A DNA stretch of 14,074 bases, taken from positions 9,138 through 23,211 of the forward strand of contig DHCC01000089.1 of assembly GCA_002398875.1 (NCBI GenBank), written 5' to 3'. Shown one piece after another: positions 6,997 through 14,074 of this stretch (positions are counted from its first letter, which is position 1; each line of letters opens with the position of its first letter). The notes beneath the pieces are model-generated. The model was not told where the DNA came from, did no database searches, and worked only from the letters and a program-made list of their open reading frames with translations. The position numbers and the translations under genes are program-made. Source of the DNA: Bacteroidales bacterium UBA4912. Lineage in GTDB: Bacteria; Bacteroidota; Bacteroidia; Bacteroidales; Dysgonomonadaceae.

Positions 6997-7554
6997 ATGG
7001 AATTGATAGATATGTATCTGGCATTGTTTGTTTCATTCCTTAAAATAGGACTGTTTGGCTTTGGTGGCGGTTATGCTATGTTGCCTTTGATTCAGAGGGA
7101 GGTAGTAGACTTACACGGATGGATCTCGGTAAGCGATTTTACGGATATTGTTGCCATATCTCAGACTACCCCCGGTCCAATCGCCTTTAATTCGGCCACA
7201 TATATAGGCTATACTGCTGTAACAAATGCAGGTTTCACTACAGGACAGGGAATATTGGGATCAGCAATATGTACGATTGCTGTAAGTATTCCATCACTGG
7301 TAATAATGACTCTTGTGTGTGCGTTCTTTTTTAGACTTAAAGACAATCCATGGTTACAAGCTTCGTTGTCAGTATTAAAACCTGCTATAATCGGTTTAAT
7401 TGCTTCTGCAGCCTTAATGCTTATGAATGAACATAATTTTGTTGATTATAAAAGCTGGATAATTTTCGGTGCAGTAATGATTGCGTCAATAAAGAAAATT
7501 GACCCGATACTTCTGATAGTTTTATCGGGAGTTGCAGGACTAATTTTATATTAA
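6997..7554 (+). CDS. ChrA-family chromate/anion transporter, half-size subunit 2
   Basis: This 185-aa CHR-domain membrane protein is a paralog of the preceding gene. It has LKIGLFGFGGGYAMLPLI (15-32) and AISQTTPGPIAFNSA (53-67) at identical residue positions to subunit 1. Multiple hydrophobic helices follow, ending close to the C-terminus. The ATG begins at the base after the upstream stop codon, so translation is probably coupled and the stoichiometry equal, as expected for a heterodimeric transporter. The pair arose by tandem duplication, an old one judging from the divergence outside the motifs. It is the last plus-strand gene before convergent minus-strand genes. Transport direction and substrate (chromate, sulfate or another anion) cannot be told from the sequence. 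Confidence 0.9.
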   Translation: MELIDMYLALFVSFLKIGLFGFGGGYAMLPLIQREVVDLHGWISVSDFTDIVAISQTTPGPIAFNSATYIGYTAVTNAGFTTGQGILGSAICTIAVSIPSLVIMTLVCAFFFRLKDNPWLQASLSVLKPAIIGLIASAALMLMNEHNFVDYKSWIIFGAVMIASIKKIDPILLIVLSGVAGLILY

Positions 7555-7638
7555 GTACTCTTTATTATTTAAATAAGATTGAACCTGTTTGTCCGTGATG
7601 TTTTTCATTATTAAATAACTTAATACTTTCTTTTATTT

Positions 7639-7920
7639 TCATTTATTAATGGAATCTTTATTCAACTCAACTATCTCTTCAGGCACCTGCTTACTTTTCT
7701 TTCTGTCACCTCTTATAAGTAATATCAATAAGAAAAGTAAAATAGAAGCAATAATTGTCCAAAACCATATCTCTGAATAAAAAGGATCATTACTGTAATC
7801 AATATTGATATCCAAAATTACAGGATCTGCTTTTTCAGCTGAAAAAAGACTATTAACCGAGGATAAAATTCCTACAATAATTAAAAAAGGTGTTTTACGT
7901 TTTAAAGAAAATATATTCAT
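7639..7920 (-). CDS. Small secreted/anchored protein with signal peptide and one C-terminal TM helix
   Basis: The protein has 93 aa from the ATG at 7920; a longer reading from a TTG at 7944 would overlap the upstream gene and spoil the signal peptide, so it is rejected. Residues 1-28 look like a cleavable signal sequence (basic KRK, hydrophobic core, then SLFSA). A short extracytoplasmic segment (about 29-49) is followed by one strong TM helix (51-69), then RGDRKK and a charged cytoplasmic tail. This fits a type I single-pass membrane protein of the inner membrane. I do not recognise the family. It begins 1 nt after the stop of the acetyltransferase gene, so it is the third gene of the topA operon. 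Confidence 0.7.
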   Translation of the reverse strand: MNIFSLKRKTPFLIIVGILSSVNSLFSAEKADPVILDINIDYSNDPFYSEIWFWTIIASILLFLLILLIRGDRKKSKQVPEEIVELNKDSINK

Positions 7921-7921
7921 A

Positions 7922-8416
7922 TCACAATGTTCGTTGATACGCAAGTCGCTCCGACCCGTCAGACAAATAAATTAATCCACAATAATGAAACTCCAGATCA
8001 CTCAGAATATGTTGCATAACATGATTATCTCTGTGAGTATCAACCCTTATATTCGGACATTGATTAAAACACCACTCGAAACACGCCCTTGCTACACCTC
8101 TATCTTTACCAGACGATGCAATACGGTGTACGGTGCCATATAACTCATTATTCAACCACTGACCATTGTATATTTTCTGATATGTCGGATCTTCACCAAT
8201 AATAAAACAGAAAGTCCCTGTAATTTCTCCGTTATGATTTTCACATACAAAGCTATGGCCTGCCTTTATCTCTTCAGTAATAAATTGCTGAGTTGGATAG
8301 CCGTTTACCCATTGACCGGCGTTACCTGCTTTACGCATAAAATCACGCGCTAAGTCATATATAGGCATTATCACCTGCAAGTCATTATTTGTGGCAGACC
8401 TGATAGTAGTAATCAT
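7922..8416 (-). CDS. GNAT-family N-acetyltransferase
   Basis: This 164-aa protein begins with the typical GNAT opening IRSATNNDLQVIMPIYDLAR. A central strand pair follows, SFVCENHNGEITGTFCFIIGE (55-75), then VHRIASSGKDRGVARACFEWC (96-116) containing the acetyl-CoA pyrophosphate-binding motif A in the form R-G-V-A (106-109). The C-terminal segment (RVDTHRDNHVMQHILSDLEFHYCG) is the usual motif B helix and strand. It would transfer an acetyl group from acetyl-CoA to an amine on an unknown small molecule or protein. It starts 15 nt after the topA stop and is followed by the small membrane protein 1 nt later, so it is probably translated from the topA transcript. No toxin-antitoxin partner is present. 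Confidence 0.85.
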   Translation of the reverse strand: MITTIRSATNNDLQVIMPIYDLARDFMRKAGNAGQWVNGYPTQQFITEEIKAGHSFVCENHNGEITGTFCFIIGEDPTYQKIYNGQWLNNELYGTVHRIASSGKDRGVARACFEWCFNQCPNIRVDTHRDNHVMQHILSDLEFHYCGLIYLSDGSERLAYQRTL

Positions 8417-8431
8417 AGCACATTCACAGGA

Positions 8432-10882
8432 TTATTTTTTAGTAGCACTTTTTCCGGTCTTTGCTTTAGATGTTGAAACCTTCCCGGTTTTCTTTTTTTC
8501 CTTTGCTGTTGATTTGACAGCTTTAGTTTTTGTTGTAGAACTACTGCCGGCAGCAGCTTTCTTAGTTTTGCTACCTTTAGTTTTGCTGTCTGCGGTGCTA
8601 TCTTCGATTATCTTTTTACAATCTTCAAGAGTCAACTCTTTTGGATCTGTATTCTTAGGTATCTTATAATTGGATTTTTGATGTTTGATATAAGGACCGT
8701 ACCTACCATTAAGCACTTGCATGTCAGGCTCTTCCTCAAATACCTTTATGATCTTTTCCTTGTCTTTCTTCTCCTTCTCTTTGATAAGCTCAACCGCCTC
8801 ATCAAGCTGAATTTCAAGAGGATCTACATCCTTTGGCAGAGAAACAAATTTATTGTTGTGCCTGATATAAGGACCGAAGCGCCCTACACCGACTACAACC
8901 TCTTTTTCTCTGAATTCTCCAAGTTCTCTTGGTAGCTCAAAGAGTTTTAAAGCTTCTTCAAGAGTAATAGTTTCTATTGACTGAGATTTCTGGAGTGAAG
9001 CGAAAAGAGGCTTCTCCTCCTCATCAGGAGTACCAATCTGTGCCATAGCGCCATATCTGCCAATTTTCACAGAAATCTGACGACCCGATTTTGGATCAAC
9101 TCCCAAAACTCTTTCACCGGCTTTATGCTCCATGCGCATGTTTGTTGTTTCTTCCACAATAGGATGAAAAACATCATAGAAATCTGCTATTGATTTGCGC
9201 CATTTAGCTTTCCCTTCAGCAATTTTATCAAAACCCTCCTCCACTTTAGCAGTAAAGTTATAGTTGATAACAGAAGGAAAATGTTCAACCAGGAAGTCGT
9301 TAACAACTATACCAATATCAGTTGGAAACAATTTATTTTTATCAGCACCTGTAGTTTCTGTTTTCTGAGAGTCTTTAATAACGCCTTTTTTAAGCATTAA
9401 CACATTATATTCTCTCAAATCACCATCAGTGCTTTTTTTCTCAACGTACTCCCTGTTAATAATTGTAGAAATTGTTGGAGCATAAGTAGAAGGACGGCCA
9501 ATTCCCAGTTCTTCCATTTTACGAACCAGTGCTGCTTCTGAATAACGTGCAGGTCGTTGTGTGAATCGTTCAGTAGCATTAACTTCCAGCATATCCAGTT
9601 TCTCTCCCTTTTTTACCGGAGGCAGTAATCCCTCTTCACTCTCGCCATTCTCATCATCAGTACCTTCCAGGTAAACCCTAAGAAACCCATCAAATTTGAT
9701 AACTTCACCGTTTGCTACAAACCTGCCATCAGTATTTGAGACAGAAATATTAGTTGTTGTCCGTTCAAGTTCAGCATCAGCCATTTGTGAAGCAATTGTT
9801 CGCTTCCATATAAGATTGTAAAGCTTTTGTTCCTGGGCTGTACCACTAACTTCGTGCTCATTTATAAAAGTTGGGCGAATAGCCTCATGAGCCTCCTGAG
9901 CCCCTTTAGATTTAGTGGTATACTGACGGGTTTTATGATACTTTTCACCATATTGCTCAATCACTTCGGTTTTTGCTGTACCAATTGCCAAACCTGACAA
10001 ATTCACCGAGTCAGTTCTCATATATGTTATCTTCCCTGACTCGTATAGCTTTTGAGCAATCATCATTGTCTGCCCTACCGAGAAACCCAGTTTACGGGAT
10101 GCCTCCTGCTGAAGTGTTGATGTTGTAAATGGTGCGGCAGGAGATTTTTTAGCAGGTTTGGTAACAACATCCTCGATGGAGAAAACCGAAGTCTTTAATT
10201 TTTCGAGAAGAGCAAGCGCCTCCTCTTTTGTTTTTAGACGTTTATTATATTCAGCTTTTATCTCATACTTCTGTCCATTCTCCTCTTTAGAGAAAATTCC
10301 GATAATCCTGTAAGATGCTTCTGAATTAAAATTTTGTATCTCGCGTTCACGCTCAACAATTAATCTTACAGCAACCGACTGTACGCGACCTGCTGATAGA
10401 GCCGGTTTAATCTTTTTCCATAATACAGGAGATAGTTCAAATCCAACGATTCTGTCCAAAACACGACGTGCCTGTTGAGCGTCAACCAGATTCTTGTCTA
10501 TTTTCCTTGGATTCTTAACAGCTTCCTGAATTGCATTCTTTGTGATCTCGTGAAATACAATTCTTTTGGTATCTTCTTCATTGAGATCAAGAGTTTCAAA
10601 AAGATGCCAGGAAATTGCCTCACCTTCACGGTCCTCATCAGATGCCAGCCATACTGTATCGGCCTTTTTAGCAGCCGCTTTCAGTTCTGAAACAACTTTC
10701 TTTTTATCTGCCGGAACCTCATAAATAGGTTCGAAACCATTTTCAATATCTATTCCAAATTCTTTCTTCTTCAGATCACGTATATGCCCATAACTTGACA
10801 TGACACGAAAATCATTTCCAAGAAATTTCTCAATTGTTTTTGCTTTCGCAGGGGACTCAACAATAACCAGGTTCTTTTCCAT
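8432..10882 (-). CDS. topA: DNA topoisomerase I, zinc-finger-free type with lysine-rich tail
   Basis: This type IA topoisomerase of 816 aa relaxes negative supercoils. I place the start at the ATG at 10882; the preceding codon is a TTG that merely extends the frame. The TOPRIM domain begins IVESPAKAK with the catalytic Glu E9, and carries the acidic metal site DEDREGEA (82-89). The core has ALSAGRVQSVAVRLI, PFTTSTLQQEAS and the nucleophile region KITYMRTDSVNLS with active-site Tyr Y287. The C-terminal part has several GR-G-PYI repeats (GRYGAMAQIG, GRFGPYIRHN, GRYGPYIKHQ) and no CxxC zinc fingers like those of E. coli TopA. The last about 50 residues are a low-complexity Lys/Ser/Thr/Ala tail, resembling the DNA-binding tails of mycobacterial TopA. 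It leads an operon with the GNAT and small membrane protein genes. Confidence 0.95.
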   Translation of the reverse strand: MEKNLVIVESPAKAKTIEKFLGNDFRVMSSYGHIRDLKKKEFGIDIENGFEPIYEVPADKKKVVSELKAAAKKADTVWLASDEDREGEAISWHLFETLDLNEEDTKRIVFHEITKNAIQEAVKNPRKIDKNLVDAQQARRVLDRIVGFELSPVLWKKIKPALSAGRVQSVAVRLIVEREREIQNFNSEASYRIIGIFSKEENGQKYEIKAEYNKRLKTKEEALALLEKLKTSVFSIEDVVTKPAKKSPAAPFTTSTLQQEASRKLGFSVGQTMMIAQKLYESGKITYMRTDSVNLSGLAIGTAKTEVIEQYGEKYHKTRQYTTKSKGAQEAHEAIRPTFINEHEVSGTAQEQKLYNLIWKRTIASQMADAELERTTTNISVSNTDGRFVANGEVIKFDGFLRVYLEGTDDENGESEEGLLPPVKKGEKLDMLEVNATERFTQRPARYSEAALVRKMEELGIGRPSTYAPTISTIINREYVEKKSTDGDLREYNVLMLKKGVIKDSQKTETTGADKNKLFPTDIGIVVNDFLVEHFPSVINYNFTAKVEEGFDKIAEGKAKWRKSIADFYDVFHPIVEETTNMRMEHKAGERVLGVDPKSGRQISVKIGRYGAMAQIGTPDEEEKPLFASLQKSQSIETITLEEALKLFELPRELGEFREKEVVVGVGRFGPYIRHNNKFVSLPKDVDPLEIQLDEAVELIKEKEKKDKEKIIKVFEEEPDMQVLNGRYGPYIKHQKSNYKIPKNTDPKELTLEDCKKIIEDSTADSKTKGSKTKKAAAGSSSTTKTKAVKSTAKEKKKTGKVSTSKAKTGKSATKK

Positions 10883-10957
10883 CAATTGTTCTTTATTCTA
10901 TATCTTTTTGTAAGCACTTAGCTTTCAAAACAGTAAATTACCGCTCCTTTTTGGGTG

Positions 10958-10990
10958 CAAAAGTAGTAATTTTGTGTAAGTAACTACAAT
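10958..10990 (-). promoter_or_regulatory. Predicted promoter of the topA operon
   Basis: Read on the minus strand, TACTTTTG (10958-10965) fits TAnnTTTG. An imperfect ATTG (10987-10990) lies 21 bp upstream. Transcription would start near 10951, about 70 nt before the topA ATG. Confidence 0.5.
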
Positions 10991-11042
10991 TTTTTCAGAA
11001 ATTCCTTGATTATTAAGCTATTTTTATGAGATAAACACGCAA

Positions 11043-11642
11043 TTATTTTTCATTTATTTTCACACCATATATGGATATTAACATCTCTGTAAGTTGTGAT
11101 GAAAGTGAGCGGCGTACTCTGAGCTTCATACTACACGATTCCTTAAAATCCTGAGTCCATTGAACCTCTTCAAACTGTTTGAGCACTCTCATAACATCAT
11201 TAAGCTGAATATATTCGAAATCAATTTCAATGATATCATCAACAGTCTTTGTAATTATCTCAGCATTATTAATTGCATCCGCAGCTGCCTCTTTATATGC
11301 TTTAATTAAACCTCCTGTACCAAGCAATGTACCGCCAAAATAACGCACTACCAGTATAAGTACATCTGTCAGCTCAAACGAGTTAATCTGTCCTAATATA
11401 GGCTTACCTGCTGTACCAGAAGGCTCACCATCATCATTAAACCTAAACTCCTCACGCTCCCAACCTATCATATATGCCCAGCAAACATGGCGGGCATTAT
11501 AATATTTTTTACGATACTCATCCAGTATTTCCATTGCTTCGGGAACACTATTTACAGGAAATATAAAAGATAAGAACTTACTCTTTTTCTCGTTGATATA
11601 ACCCTCGGCAGGACCGGAAACTGTTTTGTAGCTGTCATCCAT
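11043..11642 (-). CDS. YigZ/IMPACT family protein (UPF0029)
   Basis: The protein has 199 aa, near the usual length of the YigZ family. It has the N-terminal opening S-K-F-L-S-F (21-26), NARHVCWAY (49-57), the family signature NDDGEPSGTAGKPIL (69-83) and VVRYFGGTLLGTGGLIKAY (98-116). The C-terminal part (about 135-199) corresponds to the second, EF-G domain IV-like small domain of the family. Eukaryotic IMPACT regulates the translation kinase GCN2; the bacterial role is unknown, possibly linked to ribosomes or nucleic acids. The gene is alone, with its own promoter just upstream and no partner. Confidence 0.92.
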   Translation of the reverse strand: MDDSYKTVSGPAEGYINEKKSKFLSFIFPVNSVPEAMEILDEYRKKYYNARHVCWAYMIGWEREEFRFNDDGEPSGTAGKPILGQINSFELTDVLILVVRYFGGTLLGTGGLIKAYKEAAADAINNAEIITKTVDDIIEIDFEYIQLNDVMRVLKQFEEVQWTQDFKESCSMKLRVRRSLSSQLTEMLISIYGVKINEK

Positions 11643-11673
11643 AGTTTTTATTACTCTAGCTATGTAATATTGA

Positions 11674-11704
11674 CAAAAGTAGTATAATTATGAAATGTAA
11701 CAAA
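11674..11704 (-). promoter_or_regulatory. Predicted promoter of the yigZ-family gene
   Basis: Read on the minus strand, TTTG (11701-11704), a 19-bp spacer and TACTTTTG (11674-11681) fit the Bacteroidota consensus. Transcription would start near 11667, about 25 nt before the ATG. The TTTG box lies inside the T-tract of the nrdJ terminator. Confidence 0.65.
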
Positions 11705-11737
11705 AACAGCGATACCCCGAAAGACATCGCTGTTTTA
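11701..11737 (-). terminator. Intrinsic terminator after nrdJ
   Basis: AAAACAGCGAT (11703-11713) and ATCGCTGTTTT (11726-11736) form a perfect 11-bp stem with a 12-nt loop. On the minus strand the stem runs straight into TTTTTG, about 60 nt after the nrdJ stop. The plus-strand form also has TTTT, so it may work in both directions. Confidence 0.8.
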
Positions 11738-11797
11738 ATCCACGAAAATTATCTATATGAATTAATTTAATGTATGTTCAAACCTTTAACATAATTA

Positions 11798-14074
11798 TCA
11801 ACACTTTGAAGCACCGCAGTTACGGCATTTGAGACAGCCCTCTTCATAAACAAGAGTTTCATGTCCGCAAACAGGGCATTTTTGTCCTTTAGCCTCAGTC
11901 TCGTTTGGCAGATATTTCTTTAGCGCACGCTCCACACCATTCTTCCAGGTATTAATGGTCTCGCTATCCAGTTCAAGTCCCGACACCAGCTTAATAACCT
12001 GATCGATAGGCATACCGTAACGAAGAACACCCGAAATGAGTTTTGCGTAATTCCAGAACTCAGGGTTGAATTTTCCGTCCAGACCTTCAATAGTTACTTT
12101 GTAACCTCTTCGATTCTGAAACTGAAAATCGTAATGTTTCCTGCCATCATTATCATAAGCTTTTATGATTTTACCCGAGGTAACGCTTTTAGGTATCATG
12201 ATACCATCATCCTCATCATTTATACCGGTAAATATCTCGTAAGGTCTGCCGTTGAGTAATCCGATAAATGCGATCCATTTCTCTTTATTATTCTGAAACT
12301 TAATCACATCCGCATCAAGCTCTATAGGGCGTGAGGTTACAATGGATGGCATTTCAAAGCAATCTTTATCATCTTTCTTATCTTTTTCTTCTGCATCACC
12401 ATTTGATATTAAAACACCCGCTCTGGATCCGTCTCGATATACGGTACACCCTTTACATCCACTTTTCCAAGCCTCCATATAAAGCTCACCTACCAGATCT
12501 TCCGATACATCATTAGGCAGATTAATAGTTACACTTATTGAGTGGTCAACCCACTTCTGTACACGACCTTGCATACGCACCTTTTGGAGCCAGTCGACAT
12601 CATTGGAAGTAGCTTTATAATATGGTGATTTTGCAACCAACTCATCAATTTCAGCGTTTGTATATTTCTTTGCAGTAGGATAACCGTTTGCTTCCATCCA
12701 GGTCACAAATTTGTGATGAAACACGGTATATTCTTCCCACGAATCTCCATTCTCATCAACAAAATCAATTTTCACATCCCTGTCATTAGGATTCACTTTG
12801 CGTCTGCGAGTATATACCGGAAGAAATACCGGCTCAATTCCTGATGTTGTCTGCGACATCAAACTGGTGGTACCTGTTGGTGCTATCGTGAGACATGCAA
12901 TATTCCTTCTTCCATATCTCACCATATCCTCATACATCTGAGGACTAGCTTCTTTCAGCCTATTTATAAAAGGATTGTTTTTCTCACGCTCAGCATCAAA
13001 TATCTCAAAGGCACCTCTTTCTTTAGCCATTTGCACAGAAGAGGTATAGGCATTTATAGCCACTTCACGATGAACTTTCTCAGAGAAGTCATTCCCTTCG
13101 TCTGTTCCGTATCTTATCCCCATTGCTGCAAGCATATCACCTTCTGCAGTAATTCCAACACCTGTTCGACGACCCTGTAATGTTTTACGCTGAATCTTTT
13201 TCCAAAGATTTCTCTCTGTGAATTTCACCTCTTCCGTTTCAGGGTCAGCCTCTATTTTCTCAAGAATCTTATCAATCTTTTCAGCCTCCAGATCAACGAT
13301 ATCGTCCATGATCCTTTGTGCAAGCTGTACGTGCTTAGAAAACAGCTCGAAGTCGAAGTAAGCATCCTCTTTAAAAGGATTCACCACATAAGAGTAAAGG
13401 TTGATTGCCAGCAAGCGGCAACTGTCATAAGTACACAATGGAATCTCACCGCAGGGATTGGTAGACACTGTTTTGAATCCCAGATCGGCATAACAATCAG
13501 GTACTGATTCATTTATTATAGTATCCCAGAATAAAACCCCCGGTTCAGCTGATTTCCATGCATTATGTACTATCTTTTTCCATAACTTCTGAGCATCAAT
13601 TGTTTTCTCATACTTTGGGTTATCTGAGTCTATTGGAAACTTCTGCACATAATTCTCTCCCTTGGAAGCCGCTTTCATAAAATCATCATCGATTTTTACT
13701 GAAATATTGGCACCGGTGACTTTACCCTGCTCCATTTTAGCATCAATAAAATCTTCCGAATCTGGATGTTTTATAGAAACACTAAGCATTAAAGCGCCGC
13801 GACGACCATCTTGTGCAACTTCGCGTGTTGAGTTTGAATATCTCTCCATAAATGGAACAAGTCCGGTTGATGTAAGCGCAGAGTTTTTAACAGGAGATCC
13901 TTTAGGGCGAATATGAGATAAGTCGTGTCCCACACCACCGCGACGTTTCATCAGTTGCACCTGTTCTTCATCAATACGGATGATAGCGCCATAAGAATCA
14001 GCATTACCATCCATCCCGATCACAAAACAGTTAGACAAGGACGCAACCTGATAATCGTTTCCGATACCGGTCAT
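11798..14074 (-). CDS. nrdJ: Vitamin B12-dependent (class II) ribonucleotide reductase, C-terminal part
   Basis: 758 residues are present and the frame continues beyond the window edge; the Met at the edge is internal, so the N-terminus is missing. The enzyme reduces ribonucleotides to deoxyribonucleotides using adenosylcobalamin. In window numbering, the substrate/active-site motif is N206-P-C208-G-E210, where C208 is the thiyl-radical cysteine. The redox cysteines are C16 (in SNCFVIG) and C219 (SCRLLAINLY); the 11-residue gap from C208 to C219 matches the class II Thermotoga maritima enzyme as I recall it. APTGTTSLMSQTTSGIEPVF, the radical-domain loop, is also intact. The end has a CxxC-10-CxxC cluster (C733, C736, C747, C750) like a zinc ribbon, then C753 and the final residue C758, a probable swinging redox pair. 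No nrdR, nrdAB or class III gene is nearby; any B12 riboswitch would lie upstream, outside the window. Confidence 0.95.
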   Translation of the reverse strand: MTGIGNDYQVASLSNCFVIGMDGNADSYGAIIRIDEEQVQLMKRRGGVGHDLSHIRPKGSPVKNSALTSTGLVPFMERYSNSTREVAQDGRRGALMLSVSIKHPDSEDFIDAKMEQGKVTGANISVKIDDDFMKAASKGENYVQKFPIDSDNPKYEKTIDAQKLWKKIVHNAWKSAEPGVLFWDTIINESVPDCYADLGFKTVSTNPCGEIPLCTYDSCRLLAINLYSYVVNPFKEDAYFDFELFSKHVQLAQRIMDDIVDLEAEKIDKILEKIEADPETEEVKFTERNLWKKIQRKTLQGRRTGVGITAEGDMLAAMGIRYGTDEGNDFSEKVHREVAINAYTSSVQMAKERGAFEIFDAEREKNNPFINRLKEASPQMYEDMVRYGRRNIACLTIAPTGTTSLMSQTTSGIEPVFLPVYTRRRKVNPNDRDVKIDFVDENGDSWEEYTVFHHKFVTWMEANGYPTAKKYTNAEIDELVAKSPYYKATSNDVDWLQKVRMQGRVQKWVDHSISVTINLPNDVSEDLVGELYMEAWKSGCKGCTVYRDGSRAGVLISNGDAEEKDKKDDKDCFEMPSIVTSRPIELDADVIKFQNNKEKWIAFIGLLNGRPYEIFTGINDEDDGIMIPKSVTSGKIIKAYDNDGRKHYDFQFQNRRGYKVTIEGLDGKFNPEFWNYAKLISGVLRYGMPIDQVIKLVSGLELDSETINTWKNGVERALKKYLPNETEAKGQKCPVCGHETLVYEEGCLKCRNCGASKC

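Noticed and set aside
7555..7638. AT-rich inverted repeats (TTATTTAAATAA; TTAAGT with ACTTAA) between convergent genes, considered as a shared terminator
   Set aside because: The stems have almost no G-C pairs and no clear stem-plus-T-tract layout in either direction; termination here is likely but I cannot point to a supported site.
8434..8550. Lys/Ser/Thr-rich end of TopA considered as frameshifted or spurious sequence
   Set aside because: The frame is continuous from the repeat domains, and lysine-rich tails are known in zinc-finger-free TopA proteins.
8391..8669. Plus-strand hydrophobic frame opposite the topA 3' end
   Set aside because: It is the antisense of the low-complexity lysine-rich tail and has no start signal or family features; it is a shadow of topA.
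10967..10974. TAATTTTG on the plus strand, resembling a -7 box
   Set aside because: No plus-strand gene follows and the upstream TTTG is at the wrong distance; it arises from AT-rich promoter DNA of topA.

Overview
The window comes from a bacterium of the phylum Bacteroidota, probably class Bacteroidia. Four things point there: promoters of the Bacteroidota type (-7 box TAnnTTTG, sometimes with TTTG about 20 bp upstream) ahead of most transcription units, AT-rich start regions without clear Shine-Dalgarno sequences, a membrane-anchored LytTR regulator paired with a LiaF-like membrane protein, and a zinc-finger-free topoisomerase I with a lysine-rich tail. I see no insertion sequence, integrase, tRNA, rRNA or CRISPR array. 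Most of the content is ordinary chromosomal housekeeping.

Layout. (1) 6-1597, minus strand: a two-gene operon of a LiaF-like membrane protein followed by a membrane-bound LytTR transcription factor, probably an envelope-sensing or autoregulatory unit. (2) 1869-6068, plus strand: a small Cys/His-rich lipoprotein, NADP-type malic enzyme MaeB with its phosphotransacetylase-like regulatory domain, and an orphan TrpB2-type tryptophan synthase beta chain. (3) 6069-6438, plus strand: a 370-base gap with the best promoter in the window, about 250 nt of structured RNA sequence, and a terminator-like hairpin just before the next start codon. (4) 6439-7554: two directly abutting 185-aa half-size ChrA-type transporters. 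(5) 7639-10882, minus strand: topA, a GNAT acetyltransferase and a small signal-peptide/one-TM protein, apparently one operon. (6) 11043-11642, minus strand: a YigZ/IMPACT-family protein with its own promoter. (7) 11798-14074, minus strand: the 3' part of a B12-dependent ribonucleotide reductase, cut by the window edge and followed by a clear intrinsic terminator.

How the parts relate. The LiaF-like/LytTR pair looks like one regulatory unit. MaeB supplies pyruvate and NADPH, and TrpB2 would make tryptophan from indole, with no trpA nearby. The two ChrA halves most likely form one heteromeric anion transporter. NrdJ, TopA and YigZ are independent nucleic-acid or translation-linked housekeeping functions.

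The best candidate for something undescribed is the leader RNA before the chrA pair (about 6173-6425). It has a consensus promoter, an 11-bp long-range closing stem, a palindromic arm, a duplicated AAAC(C/T)GAGACAC element and a 15-bp terminator-like hairpin with a possible competing partner upstream. It could be a riboswitch or attenuator controlling the transporter, or a free-standing small RNA. I could not match it to a known class by eye.
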